A stretch of DNA of 64,000 nucleotides from positions 3,219,205-3,283,204 of the forward strand of contig CP098402.1 of assembly GCA_025916675.1 (NCBI GenBank), read 5' to 3'. The DNA comes from Phycisphaera sp. GTDB taxonomy: Bacteria; Planctomycetota; Phycisphaerae; Phycisphaerales; UBA1924. Within the stretch, counting starts at the first letter, position 1, and every line of letters begins with the position of its first letter. Of this stretch, positions 51,068-59,625 are shown piece by piece. Both the position numbers and the translations under genes were made by a program. The notes beneath the pieces are model-generated. The model was not told the origin of the DNA. It was given only the letters and a program-made list of their open reading frames with translations, and searched no databases.

Positions 51068-51661
51068 TCAGGCAGTTGGTCCGAATCCCCGCTGTTCGAG
51101 ATACCGGCGGGCGTACTCGCGCACTTTTCCCATGGTCTCGTTTACTCGCCGGCGATCTTCAAAGCCGCACTCGCGACCGATGTCTGCGATGCATCGTGGA
51201 CGCAGGGCCAGGAATGACCGAAGCAGGAGCCGCGTCATCCGGCGGGCGGCCTTGTCCGTTTGGCTCCGGGCGTCACGCTGCACTTGCTTCGCACCCCAAA
51301 GATGAGCCTTGAGGGTTGCAACACGGAGCTCCTGGTTAAGGATGCCGTGCCAGATTGGGAAAACGTCGGTACTCTCGCCGCCAGCAAGCGGCTCAACGGG
51401 CGTCCGGGGGCTCCGGCGCCAATGGTCGACGATCCTTCGCCGCACAATCGTGCTTACCTGTGGCCTGATGTTGTCCCAGCTTTGACCGCGGCGTCGCAGC
51501 ATCCAAACGTCAAGACGGGCATTCTGCTCGACATCCTGGCGATCCGCCTCCAGGGCTCGTCCGGCCATTCCGTGATACACCTGAACACGGATGCGCCTGT
51601 CAATGTCACTTGGGAGCTGTTGCGGAAGGTTGGGGTCGTGGTGATCGGGAATGGCTGACAT
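51068..51661 (-). CDS. Sigma-70 family (ECF-like) factor with divergent C-terminus
   Basis: 197 residues from ATG 51661, after GGAGAG. Region 2 is visible: ADRQDVEQNARLDVWMLRRR and SWDNIRPQVSTIVRRRIVDH with WRR, the DNA-melting and -10-reading part of ECF factors. The C-terminal part (about 130-195) is Arg-rich and helical (RCIADIGRECGFEDRRRVNE), and could be region 4, but is diverged. It may read a promoter of the element rather than serve general transcription. No anti-sigma gene is adjacent. Confidence 0.6.
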   Translation of the reverse strand: MSAIPDHHDPNLPQQLPSDIDRRIRVQVYHGMAGRALEADRQDVEQNARLDVWMLRRRGQSWDNIRPQVSTIVRRRIVDHWRRSPRTPVEPLAGGESTDVFPIWHGILNQELRVATLKAHLWGAKQVQRDARSQTDKAARRMTRLLLRSFLALRPRCIADIGRECGFEDRRRVNETMGKVREYARRYLEQRGFGPTA

Positions 51662-51778
51662 GGGGCGGCTCTCCAAGGCCGCCCTATCGCTCTATGGCTA
51701 CCCCGGCGGCAAGGGAGCCCATTGAGCTGCGAGTTGGTCGAGAATCGCTGGCATTGCTTTTGGCCTCAACAAAGAAAC

Positions 51779-51811
51779 ACATCCCGGGGTCGCTAAACCA
51801 AGCCGGGATGT
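51779..51811. repeat. Inverted repeat (terminator-like hairpin)
   Basis: ACATCCCGG (51779-51787) and CCGGGATGT (51803-51811), 15-nt loop. The region 51662-51884 holds no other supported feature. Confidence 0.5.
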
Positions 51812-51884
51812 CGATGCGTGGTGTCTACCCACCAGAAAATGTTGTCGGTACTCCAAGATGTCTATGCGTCTGATCAGAATTCCG

Positions 51885-52112
51885 TTACATTCCCATGATG
51901 ACCCGCATATCGTGGACCTGTTCGAGGATCAGACGGTCGACAAGAGGATCATCGGTCAAGTGTTCAGCGGTCACCTCCGTGATTCGCTCGGGTGTCAAGT
52001 CTGGTTCCCGAGCCAGCGTGCGTGCGATCAGGCAAACAGCGTCGTCTGCCCGCTCCTGAGCATCAGTCGTGCGGATGGGGCTTGCCGTGCTGGTCGTGGC
52101 TCGTCTTGCCAT
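51885..52112 (-). CDS. Small acidic protein, paralog of 52410-52802
   Basis: 75 residues from ATG 52112 (GTG 52202 possible). The C-terminal EVTAEHLTDDPLVDRLILEQ then VHDM matches the other protein (VAEHLTDDPQVDEEIL...DM). It overlaps the His-rich gene upstream. Function unknown; the shared AEHLTDDP-VD core suggests a small family with a common partner. Confidence 0.5.
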   Translation of the reverse strand: MARRATTSTASPIRTTDAQERADDAVCLIARTLAREPDLTPERITEVTAEHLTDDPLVDRLILEQVHDMRVIMGM

Positions 52113-52293
52113 GCTGGCTGCCGTGCCCTGGCGTGTGCTGGTCGTCGCGATGATTGCCCTCCGAGTCCTGATGACCGGATCCGCGTTTCGCGACAGAATC
52201 ACCCTGCATGTGCCGGCCGTGTGCGTCGTGAGGTTGGCCTAGAGCGGCCGGTTTGACGTTGTCCAAGGCGTTTGGTTGGGTGTTGTGAGTCAT
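52063..52293 (-). CDS. His/Gly/Asp-rich small protein
   Basis: 76 residues, GGAGAT upstream of ATG 52293. The sequence is low-complexity, rich in His, Asp and Gly (GHGSQHGKTSHDQHGKPHPH), as in metal-binding or stress-swelling hydrophilic proteins. It is 50 bases out of phase with the following gene. It may be intrinsically disordered; metal binding is a guess from composition. Confidence 0.5.
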   Translation of the reverse strand: MTHNTQPNALDNVKPAALGQPHDAHGRHMQGDSVAKRGSGHQDSEGNHRDDQHTPGHGSQHGKTSHDQHGKPHPHD

Positions 52294-52409
52294 GGCGGAT
52301 CTCCTATGTGTCTACGTGCTAGGCCCGCCCATCCGGGCGAGTTTTGCGTGTGCCTACACGAGTGAGATCGTCGCTGCTGCGGCCATGTCCGCCGTATTGC
52401 GAAAATTTT

Positions 52410-52802
52410 TTATGGAGACGGGTCTTCCGGTTGGATGCGATCCCGGATTGGATTGACTCGGAGGACCTGGGCCATATCCCGGGTGGTCCGAAGGATCTCT
52501 TCGTCTACCTGCGGATCGTCGGTCAGGTGCTCGGCGACCATATCGGCAAACCACGCCTGGAATGCCTCCTCCGAGGGCTTCTCTCCGCCAGGATCCAGCT
52601 GATCGGACCAGTCGGTCACGGCCTTCGAGATCGCTTCCAGCGCGTCCTGGGCCTGGTCCTGCTGTTTTGTAGTCAGGGGAGTTCGTGAGGAGGGTTGGAA
52701 TGGGTGCATGCTGTCCACTTTACGGTTAGAGGCAGTTCGTCCACCCCTTCTATCTCGGTGGATGGTGCTACTCGATCGTCCCGCGTTCGGCAGCTCTGCC
52801 AT
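52410..52802 (-). CDS. Small protein, paralog of 51885-52112
   Basis: 130 residues from ATG 52802, with AAGGGGGAAC upstream, which is why this start is preferred over 52709. A basic N-tail is followed by QDQAQDALEAISKAVTDWSD and the shared ADMVAEHLTDDPQVDEEILR. All-helical prediction. Function unknown. Confidence 0.55.
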   Translation of the reverse strand: MAELPNAGRSSSTIHRDRRGGRTASNRKVDSMHPFQPSSRTPLTTKQQDQAQDALEAISKAVTDWSDQLDPGGEKPSEEAFQAWFADMVAEHLTDDPQVDEEILRTTRDMAQVLRVNPIRDRIQPEDPSP

Positions 52803-52907
52803 GAGTTGTTCCCCCTTGATAGCACAAATCCCCCATCCCGTGCAAGAGGCACCGGAAAGGGACCGGGAAATCTCGGTCGAGAATTTGATTATGGGCCACG
52901 CTGGCCC

Positions 52908-53642
52908 TTATACGTCGAGGCTGTCTATCGGCCGCCTGCCCGTCGCCGACACACATTCTGCAGTGAGGGTCGCCTCGGGCGACAGCCGCTTGAGCCCCGC
53001 GGCGAGCTCCAGGGCCGCGGTTTCGACCAGCCGTTCTAGAACCGGATCCAGCCGGTCGAGGACGAAGTACGCGTTCGTGGTCTCGCGGCTGATCATGGTC
53101 CGGCGGCACTGGCGCCAGTTCCATCTCCGGCAGGTCACGCCCAGGCCATCGATCCAGATAACCTCGCCGGGAGTGGGACGCTCAATGGCCAACTCGCCTT
53201 GGGCGCTGATGGCGAATTCCTCGTCGCCGCGGGCGAAGCGCAAGGTGGGCGTGTCTAGGACCTGGTCGAGGTCCTCTCCGCCAATGGGGATGAGGTGCTT
53301 GAGGCTGATGGCGTTGTACAGGTCGACGATGGGGTTGATCGTGGGCAGCTCTCGACCGGCGATCACGCGCTTGAGCATGGCCTCGGGCGAGCAGTGGTGC
53401 CGGCTCGGCTTCGCTCCAAAGGCGCTGTAAGCACGACGCCATGCGGCCAGGCGGGGATCCAGGGCCTGGCCCTCGGCCGCGTGCTCGAGCCGCTGGCCGG
53501 ACTCGGCCAACCGCAGCAGGGCCCCGCACCACGGGGCCGGGCCGCGATTATCGAGGCCCGCACCGTAGATCACGATGGCCTGGTAGCCGGGGTAGGCCCC
53601 ATAGATCGCCTCGTCGACGCTAACACGAAGTCGAACGCTCAT
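52908..53642 (-). CDS. B3/B4 (PheT-like tRNA-binding) domain protein
   Basis: 244 residues from ATG 53642, AGGAG upstream. GYQAIVIYGAGLDNRG, AWRRAYSAFGAKPSRHHCSP, then LPTINPIVDLYNAISLKHLI and PTLRFARGDEEF are the B3/B4 domain hallmarks found in phenylalanyl-tRNA synthetase beta and in stand-alone proteins that check amino acids or D-aminoacyl-tRNA. It could clear mischarged tRNA or act on small substrates. The preceding gene on the same strand has a 53-base gap. Confidence 0.75.
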   Translation of the reverse strand: MSVRLRVSVDEAIYGAYPGYQAIVIYGAGLDNRGPAPWCGALLRLAESGQRLEHAAEGQALDPRLAAWRRAYSAFGAKPSRHHCSPEAMLKRVIAGRELPTINPIVDLYNAISLKHLIPIGGEDLDQVLDTPTLRFARGDEEFAISAQGELAIERPTPGEVIWIDGLGVTCRRWNWRQCRRTMISRETTNAYFVLDRLDPVLERLVETAALELAAGLKRLSPEATLTAECVSATGRRPIDSLDV

Positions 53643-53695
53643 CCTGTTCTCCTTGCGCGCGAACGCGCGGGCCACACTTCGAGGCCGATTGGAAC

Positions 53696-55003
53696 CTACT
53701 TCAGGCTGTGGACGCCGAGGCAGGGCGCCACGACCTTCTCCTGAAAGATGTGCCTGGAGGATGCGGGCACGTTGAAGTGCGTCGCGTACAGCCAGCTCAG
53801 GCCTGCCGGCTTCTTCAGGCCCAGCTCGCACTGGGTGACCCGGATGGCCAGGTCGCGTTGGGGCTTGAAGGCCCGCCACAGCGTGGGTGCATCGTGTCGC
53901 GCCAGCGTCAGGCGGCCGGTCGAGCCCTCGATCGCCAGTAGCCCCGATTCCAGGAGGTGGTGGAAGTGCAGCAGGGTGCACTGGGCGTCCGTGTCGGCAT
54001 CCAGCCCGCCAAGGCGATGGGCGTCGAGCCCGAGGCGGACGATCGTGTTCGACGCGGCGATGCGGCCGGCACGCTCGGGTCCGAACATACGGCCCGCAAC
54101 TTCAAGGGCCACGCCATCGGCCCGGAACTCCTCGAAGCCGCAGTACGTCGCGTTGGGCAGGTGGCCCCCTCCCAGCTTCTCCGAGAGATGGATGCCGTTG
54201 CCGTGGCCCGCCGCGTCGTGCAACCCGTACTCCATGGCGGCCGCCTCGACCATGCCGTCTACGCCACCGACGAGGCCGGTGAGCAGCGCGGCGGTCGGTT
54301 CGTCCAAGATCCGCTTGATGCACTCCATCGCGTCACCGAAGCGCTTGCGCTGCTCGGTCATGTCGTTGAACGCGGGCCCGCGGTGGGACTCGGTCCACCC
54401 CCAGCCGTCCGGCACCACGAAGGCCTCTCCGCCTGCGCCCCCCACGGCCCCTGCGGCATGCGAGACCTCGATACCGATCGCCTCCGGCGGGTTCTGGGGC
54501 GGATGGCCGAAGAGGTCCTCGCTGACCGCCGCCACGTGGCCAAGGTCCACGCGGGGCTTGAGCCGGCCGCAAAGCATGGATAGCACATCGTGGTCGACCC
54601 CGTCTCGCTGCTGGCGATACCGCCCCAGCAGCAGCACGTCACCCCGGGGCCCGATGAACTCCCGGGCGGCGAAGGCGGCGCTCAGCCCATCCCAGCGTCC
54701 CTCCCGAAGGGCGTCCCGCAGCAGCTCCAGCCATCGCTGGGGGAAGCGTTGGGTCGCGCGGCCCAGGTGGTCCACCAGCGCCGCGACATCGTGGAGGTCA
54801 CCGTGGGCGATCGCGTCCTGGAGATCGGTGAGCACATGGTCGACATCCTCGCTCTCGTCAATCGACGCGACTTCTGGAGGGCGCGCGTCCGGGTCTCCCG
54901 CATGGTCGCTGTATCGCCAGGGCGTTGGGCGATCGTTCGATCCCGTGATGAGCCTGTCTTGGTGCGATTCCTGATGGGTCCGCACGCCGGGGTGGGTCCA
55001 CAT
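53696..55003 (-). CDS. M49-like zinc hydrolase candidate
   Basis: 435 residues from ATG 55003, after AAGGAG. The motif H262-D-A-A-G-H267 followed 24 residues on by F-E-E-F-R-A-D (E291/E292) mirrors the HELLGH...EECRA(D/E) pair of peptidase family M49 (dipeptidyl peptidase III). Asp replaces the catalytic Glu, which could reduce or change activity. Other His-rich segments (SEKLGGGHLPNATYCG) lie between. The rest is mainly helical. It is much shorter than DPP III (about 700), so only the catalytic half is comparable. It may hydrolyse small peptides or amides, or be a structural relative. Confidence 0.45.
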   Translation of the reverse strand: MWTHPGVRTHQESHQDRLITGSNDRPTPWRYSDHAGDPDARPPEVASIDESEDVDHVLTDLQDAIAHGDLHDVAALVDHLGRATQRFPQRWLELLRDALREGRWDGLSAAFAAREFIGPRGDVLLLGRYRQQRDGVDHDVLSMLCGRLKPRVDLGHVAAVSEDLFGHPPQNPPEAIGIEVSHAAGAVGGAGGEAFVVPDGWGWTESHRGPAFNDMTEQRKRFGDAMECIKRILDEPTAALLTGLVGGVDGMVEAAAMEYGLHDAAGHGNGIHLSEKLGGGHLPNATYCGFEEFRADGVALEVAGRMFGPERAGRIAASNTIVRLGLDAHRLGGLDADTDAQCTLLHFHHLLESGLLAIEGSTGRLTLARHDAPTLWRAFKPQRDLAIRVTQCELGLKKPAGLSWLYATHFNVPASSRHIFQEKVVAPCLGVHSLK

Positions 55004-55262
55004 GCCGAAACTCCTTCGTTCACGCGGGCCACGGAAGCACCCTCGCACCGGGACCATCAATGGCTCAAGCCACGCACGTGTGGCCGCCCGCCGGAGGGTG
55101 CTTCCGTAACCTGCGTCCCCCAAATCACTTGGAGTGTTGAAAGCTGAATCGTCCGGCCGGGACCAATGTCCGGCCGCTTTGGACGACAGCAGTCGCCCAA
55201 GACCTCGGGTTCCGCTGGTTTGGCGCCGTGAAAACCACACTAATTAAGTCAATCGATTTTAC

Positions 55263-55291
55263 TTGACTAAATAAACTAAGTCTTGTAGACT
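55263..55291 (+). promoter_or_regulatory. Promoter with operator repeats and leaderless-type spacing for the VapBC operon
   Basis: TTGACT (55263-55268), 17-base spacer, TAGACT (55286-55291); ATG 55298 is seven bases from the -10 end, and no Shine-Dalgarno exists, so the mRNA should begin at or near the A of ATG. AGTCAA/TTGACT (55247-55268) and AGTCT/AGACT (55279-55291) are inverted repeats suitable for an antitoxin operator. Confidence 0.6.
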
Positions 55292-55297
55292 AATTCA

Positions 55298-55540
55298 ATG
55301 GAAACCATCAACATCCATGAGGCCAAGACCCACCTCTCCCGGCTCCTCCAGCGGGCGGCCCGGGGCGAAGAGTTCATCATTGCGAAGGCCGGCAAGCCCA
55401 TCGCGAAGCTCGTCGGCTTCCGCGAGAGCCACCAGCCCCGTACGGGGGGCCACTGGAAGGGGCTGGTCCGCATCGGCGAAGACTTCGACGCGCCCCTGCC
55501 CGACGAGGTCGACCAGGCGTTCCGGGGACCGGCGCAGTGA
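55298..55540 (+). CDS. vapB: Phd/VapB-type antitoxin
   Basis: 80 residues. METINIHEAKTHLSRLLQRA then EEFIIAKAGKPIAKLVGF is the Phd/VapB dimer and DNA-binding fold. The tail (EDFDAPLPDEVDQAFRG) would block the PIN active site. Overlaps the toxin start (GTGA). Predicted leaderless mRNA. Confidence 0.85.
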   Translation: METINIHEAKTHLSRLLQRAARGEEFIIAKAGKPIAKLVGFRESHQPRTGGHWKGLVRIGEDFDAPLPDEVDQAFRGPAQ

Positions 55541-55917
55541 CCGGGTTCCTGCTCGACACGCACGCCCTGCTGTGGTGGCTCAGCGATCCCGAGAAGCTCT
55601 CCGGAGAAGCCCGGACTGCGCTCACTGACGGTCAGAACTCGGTATACGTGAGCTCGGCGGCAGGGTGGGAGATGGCCATCAAGAAGCGGCTGGGACGGCT
55701 CGACTATCCGGCCAACCTGGCCGAGGTGCTCGACAAGGACCACATCGCCGTGCTGCCGATCACGCTCCCGCACGCGCTCGCCGTCTCGGATCTGCCGATG
55801 CACCACCAGGATCCGTTTGACCGGATGATGCTCGCCCAGGCGATGATCGAGGGCCTCGTGCTCGTCACCCGCGACGACGACATCCGCAAGTATGACATCA
55901 AGGTGCTCGTTGCCTGA
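55537..55917 (+). CDS. vapC: PIN-domain toxin, VapC-like
   Basis: 126 residues from GTG 55537. PIN acidic residues: FLLDTHALLWW (D7), SAAGWEMAIK (E46 region), HHQDPFDRMMLAQAM (D near 90) and LVTRDDDIRKYDIKV (D near 113). Typical of VapC endoribonucleases. Confidence 0.85.
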   Translation: MTGFLLDTHALLWWLSDPEKLSGEARTALTDGQNSVYVSSAAGWEMAIKKRLGRLDYPANLAEVLDKDHIAVLPITLPHALAVSDLPMHHQDPFDRMMLAQAMIEGLVLVTRDDDIRKYDIKVLVA

Positions 55918-55965
55918 ATGTCGGCAGATATCACCTGAAATTCAGCGATCTTTGGCCTCAAGCAT

Positions 55966-56778
55966 TCAGGCGTCTTTTGTATCGAGTGTCGTTCGAGTCA
56001 GCGACCACGCGACCGCAACGACGAGCAGGACGACGCTCAAGACGGCAACGATCTGGAACACGATCACATTGCTGCCCGGTGAGCCTTCCAGCTCTTGGGC
56101 GTGCAGTGGCATGTCGTCGACCGCGGCGAGTACGGTCGACCGGGCCGATTCGATCAGTCCCCAGAACAACGGGATCACGACCACGAAGAATCCGGGCACC
56201 ATCCCGAGCGTCGGGAGCGAGCGTTGCTCCCGGGCCCGCTCGAGCGTCCACACGAACACGGCGATCCAGCAGAGGGTCGCGAGCACCCCGGCCGCCACCA
56301 CGGTCAGGCTCGTGACGCCTTCGATGGTTTGGATCCACTTTGCCTGGGTGTCGTAGCCGCTTGGGTAGAAGAACGTCTGGCCCGCGTCTGCCATCCGGAC
56401 CAGCAGGAGGTACATGCCTCCGACAACGGCGACGCCGAGCGAGCCGATGAGTCGCACGCTTTTGCCGGAAAGAGCTAGATCCAGCGTCCGCATTGCGAAG
56501 AACGACGTGACGAGCATGATCGCGATGAACCACAGCAGCCAGTGCGAGGGATCGCTCATGCGCCGCCCTACGCCCCACGCGAATTCCCAACGGTCGGTGA
56601 GGCCTATCTGCCAGGCCTTGAGAAAGTACCAGCCAAGCACGATTGGCAGGAGCAAGCACGCAACCCCCAGGTTGTGGCGGCCGAGCCTGACTGGTTCTCG
56701 CCCCAGGAGCCACCAAATCCCGATGCCATGGGCGGCAAGCACGATGAGCGCGATGGTCCAGTTGGCTGCTTCGTTCAC
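55966..56778 (-). CDS. Polytopic membrane protein of unknown function
   Basis: 270 residues from GTG 56778, with GGAGAC upstream. About seven hydrophobic helices (starts near 8, 38, 80, 110, 155, 195, 240). No transporter or enzyme signature recognised. It abuts the VapBC pair tail-to-tail. Confidence 0.6.
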   Translation of the reverse strand: MNEAANWTIALIVLAAHGIGIWWLLGREPVRLGRHNLGVACLLLPIVLGWYFLKAWQIGLTDRWEFAWGVGRRMSDPSHWLLWFIAIMLVTSFFAMRTLDLALSGKSVRLIGSLGVAVVGGMYLLLVRMADAGQTFFYPSGYDTQAKWIQTIEGVTSLTVVAAGVLATLCWIAVFVWTLERAREQRSLPTLGMVPGFFVVVIPLFWGLIESARSTVLAAVDDMPLHAQELEGSPGSNVIVFQIVAVLSVVLLVVAVAWSLTRTTLDTKDA

Positions 56779-56855
56779 AGGGTCTCCGCTTCATCTGACC
56801 GGCGCCTCGGTCCAAGTTTCTCGATGCGCTGCGTACCTAGTAGCATGCGCATGCT

Positions 56856-57047
56856 TTACGACGCCAGTTCTATCAGAGCCAACCACGCCAGGAGGATGGC
56901 CAGCACCCCAGCCAGCGTGGCCTCCACGAGCGTGCGAACGCGAAGCTCTGGCTCGATCGGATTCAGGTGCGGCTGGGACTCGGTGGGCGGGTGCGTCCGC
57001 TTCGGGGGCATTACGGCAAGGTCGAGTGGCTGATGTTGCTTGGTCAT
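56856..57047 (-). CDS. Small single-span membrane protein
   Basis: 63 residues, one C-terminal transmembrane helix (LVEATLAGVLAILLAWLALI) and a charged N-terminal half. The start ATG has AAGGCG at some distance. Tail-anchored topology likely. Function unknown. Confidence 0.5.
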   Translation of the reverse strand: MTKQHQPLDLAVMPPKRTHPPTESQPHLNPIEPELRVRTLVEATLAGVLAILLAWLALIELAS

Positions 57048-57159
57048 CGCGAAACGCCTTGTATCCGGTTATGCTGAACGATCGATTCAGAGCCAGATCG
57101 TAACGGCGCTGCCCATTGAGCCGAGCCCTCGCCCGTCGCAAGAAATGCTACGATCGGGC

Positions 57160-57315
57160 ATGTCGACACATCCTCCCGAGATTGGGCCCGTCGTGCTTCC
57201 GATTCCGCTTTGGGACATCGTCCAGTGGGTGCTCGCCGGCCTCGCCATCCAGGCGGTCCTCCTTATCGTTGTGATCGCCATCAAGCTGGCTCTTGGCCGC
57301 GGTCGCCGTTGGTGA
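57160..57315 (+). CDS. Small single-span membrane protein
   Basis: 51 residues from ATG 57160: MSTHPPEIGPVVLPIPLWDI, then WVLAGLAIQAVLLIVVIAIK and a basic tail. Weak ribosome site. Divergent from 56856-57047; the 3' end overlaps the end of the ArdC gene by 35 bases. Confidence 0.45.
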   Translation: MSTHPPEIGPVVLPIPLWDIVQWVLAGLAIQAVLLIVVIAIKLALGRGRRW

Positions 57316-58165
57316 TCCAGTCCGCCGCCTTCTGCCCCGCTCCCGCGGCGTGGACGACCAGCTTCTCATCGCCGGCAAGCCTCTTGCGCCACCCCTGGAT
57401 GTACGCGGCCGATTGTTCGACGGTCTCCTGGCCGATGCCGGCGGCCGCGGCGAGGAACGCCGCTCCCATCTCGGCGACCAGCTCCTCCTTCGAGTAGTCC
57501 GGCGATCCGAACGGCGCAGAGTCGGTATCCAGGCCGCGATCCAGGCGTGAGCTGTGGCCGGTTGAATGCACCAACTCGTGGAAGAGCGTCGCGTAGTACC
57601 CCTCGCGATCAACGAACCGCTCCGGCTCTGCGATGCGGACCAGGTCCTCGCTTGGCCGGTAGAACGCCAGGTGTCCACCGTGCTCGATGCGGGGCCCGCC
57701 GGCGTAGCCGTCGACAATGGCCGCTGCGGCCTCGATGGGAATGAAGGGTTCGGGATCTTCCTCGACCTCGATCGCCCCGGGAACCTTGATCCCCTCGCAT
57801 TGCTCGGCGTTGAAGACGGTGCATCGGCGCAGGACCGGGACGGTGATGTCCTCGCCGGTCTCCTTGTCCTGGGTGGCGTGCTGCTTCCAAAAGATGACCA
57901 GCGCGCCCTTTTCGCCCTTGCGAACGTGCCCGTTCCTGGCCTTAGCCTGGCGGAAGGTCAGCCAGTACGGCGAGCCGTAGCCTTGGAGCCAGCCGGTGAC
58001 GGCCAGGAGGAAGACGTTGATGCCGCGGTACTCGCGGCTGGACTCGAGGTTCTTGGGATACCCACCAGATCCTCCACCACGGATCGGGTGGCGCCATGGC
58101 ACGACGCCCCGGTCGAGCAGTTCGAGGATGCGATCGGTGACCGCCTGGTAGATCTCTCGCGACAT
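57281..58165 (-). CDS. ardC: ArdC-like antirestriction protein, zincin
   Basis: 294 residues from ATG 58165. The N-terminal ArdC domain (about 1-120) has MSREIYQAVTDRILELLDRG, VPWRHPIRG, NVFLLAVTGW and FRQAKARNGHVRKGEKG, the ssDNA-binding module. The C-terminal zincin has HELVHSTGH at 196-204 with SKEELVAEMGAAFL supplying the third ligand. Such proteins travel with conjugative plasmids and shield incoming DNA from restriction. The gene is on the strand opposite the mobC-relaxase pair that follows. Confidence 0.85.
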   Translation of the reverse strand: MSREIYQAVTDRILELLDRGVVPWRHPIRGGGSGGYPKNLESSREYRGINVFLLAVTGWLQGYGSPYWLTFRQAKARNGHVRKGEKGALVIFWKQHATQDKETGEDITVPVLRRCTVFNAEQCEGIKVPGAIEVEEDPEPFIPIEAAAAIVDGYAGGPRIEHGGHLAFYRPSEDLVRIAEPERFVDREGYYATLFHELVHSTGHSSRLDRGLDTDSAPFGSPDYSKEELVAEMGAAFLAAAAGIGQETVEQSAAYIQGWRKRLAGDEKLVVHAAGAGQKAADWITNGDRGQEPA

Positions 58166-58367
58166 GGCCGCTGTGTGCCACAGCCAGGACCGGCGGTCAA
58201 GGCTGGCTTCGGCAAACATACCATCGTGCTTATTCGGGCCTGCCTCGATGTCATATTGATTGAGGGAACAAGCACTGGACACCGAGCGAATATCCAAGTG
58301 GTGCCGCTGCGATCGTGTGGTACATTGAACACTGGCAGCCACTTTCCGTCATATTGGGAGAACCGCA

Positions 58368-58982
58368 ATGCTTCATCATCAGAGCGCCACCGTGATTCTC
58401 TTCACCCTCGGTACTCTCGTGAGTTGTCCTGTTGTCGCCAGTGGTCAGGCTCTTTTCTTGGACGTTGGCGATCCCAGCCCAACTCGGCCGGGCGAGATCA
58501 ACACCATGACCCTGGGGGCTAGCTTCGACCGCAGCGCCGACTACGCCGTTGCCGGTATCGCCACGAGCCTGGTTTACAACGAGGTCCGTGGCGAGTTCTT
58601 GTTCAGCAACCCCCGTCTCATCGCTCCGATGGCCGGCCCAGGAACGTCGGCCGGCGTCCTTGCGGCCTCCTCGATCGACGACATCATCGCGGGGCAGCTC
58701 AATTTCCCTCCCGCAGGAATCTACGCCGACCCAACGAATCCGATCTTCTTCTGGGCGGTCGACTACACGTTCGAGTTCGATCCCGCTGGTGGGCCGGCGG
58801 TCCTTGACCTCCAGACCGTTACCACGCGGTTCGACGTGTACGTGAGCATGGATTCGGCTACCAGCGAGAGCCGGCTCGGCGACCTCCGAGAGGTTGATCA
58901 GCAGCTTGTCATCTTCCCTACCCCCGCGAGCGGCTCGGCACTGTTCCTGGGGATCGCGATGGCGACACGCCGCCGACGCTAG
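58368..58982 (+). CDS. Exported PEP-CTERM-like protein, paralog of 8166-8788
   Basis: 204 residues, GGGAGA upstream. Signal peptide to about residue 27 (VSCPVVASGQA). Shares with the frameshifted gene at 8166 the NFPPAGIYADPTNP segment, the LQTVTTRFDVYV-like strand and a C-terminal tail FPTPASGSALFLGIAMATRRRR, a short hydrophobic helix with Arg cap resembling exosortase sorting signals. It should be exported and processed at the cell surface. Function unknown. It lies as host-type DNA inside the conjugative region, or was carried along. Confidence 0.75.
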   Translation: MLHHQSATVILFTLGTLVSCPVVASGQALFLDVGDPSPTRPGEINTMTLGASFDRSADYAVAGIATSLVYNEVRGEFLFSNPRLIAPMAGPGTSAGVLAASSIDDIIAGQLNFPPAGIYADPTNPIFFWAVDYTFEFDPAGGPAVLDLQTVTTRFDVYVSMDSATSESRLGDLREVDQQLVIFPTPASGSALFLGIAMATRRRR

Positions 58983-59271
58983 AAGCTCCATCCATCCGGC
59001 CATATCCCGCTGACTGACAATCTCCCCTTCCTACAGCCCGCCAGACCTCACGAGTCTGCTAGGGCGTGCTCGTCTGGTGCCGACGGCCTTCTCCTTTCGT
59101 TGTGTGTTGCCAGAAGATGCGACGCTCGCACGGCGGGCCCGCTGCAAGCAAAATGACGGCTTCCACCCTGCGCTTCGCTTGTGCGGACCCTCCGCAATTT
59201 TGCTTTCCGCTCTACGCCCTCGATCCGTGCCATCCGCTGTGCATCGGCAACACAAACAGAAAGGAAAACCG

Positions 59272-59553
59272 ATGACACAAGTACCAACCACCAACAAGCC
59301 AGCAGAGACGATCCGCGACGGCAGCCTGAAGGCGACGATCTGGAAGAACCCCCCGAAAACGGGTGACGACAAGGGCCCGTTCTACAGCGTCCAGATCACC
59401 CGGACCTGGCGTGACGAGCATGGCACCTACCACGACAGCGACCGCTTCAGCCGGTCCGAGCTGCTCCGCGTCGCCCGACTGGCGAACAGGGCTTACGACC
59501 GAGAGCTCGAGCTCCGGGCGGCCGAGCCCAAACCCAACGCCAGCAGGGCGTAG
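59272..59553 (+). CDS. Small conserved-type protein of the mobile region
   Basis: 93 residues from ATG 59272, AAAGGAAA upstream. KATIWKNPPKTGDDKGPFYS and VQITRTWRDEHGTYHDSDRF form a compact beta domain followed by a helix (RSELLRVARLANRAYDRELE). Followed by its own terminator. Common type of small protein in planctomycete mobile DNA, by my reading; function unknown. Confidence 0.6.
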   Translation: MTQVPTTNKPAETIRDGSLKATIWKNPPKTGDDKGPFYSVQITRTWRDEHGTYHDSDRFSRSELLRVARLANRAYDRELELRAAEPKPNASRA

Positions 59554-59561
59554 CACACTCC

Positions 59562-59597
59562 GCCCGCTCCGGTCCCAACTGGCCGGGGCGGGCTTCT
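59562..59597 (+). terminator. Terminator after 59272-59553
   Basis: 11-bp stem GCCCGCTCCGG (59562-59572) with CCGGGGCGGGC (59583-59593), one G-T pair, then TTCTTC. Confidence 0.75.
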
Positions 59598-59625
59598 TCA
59601 ACCACCAACGAAAGGACTATCCACT

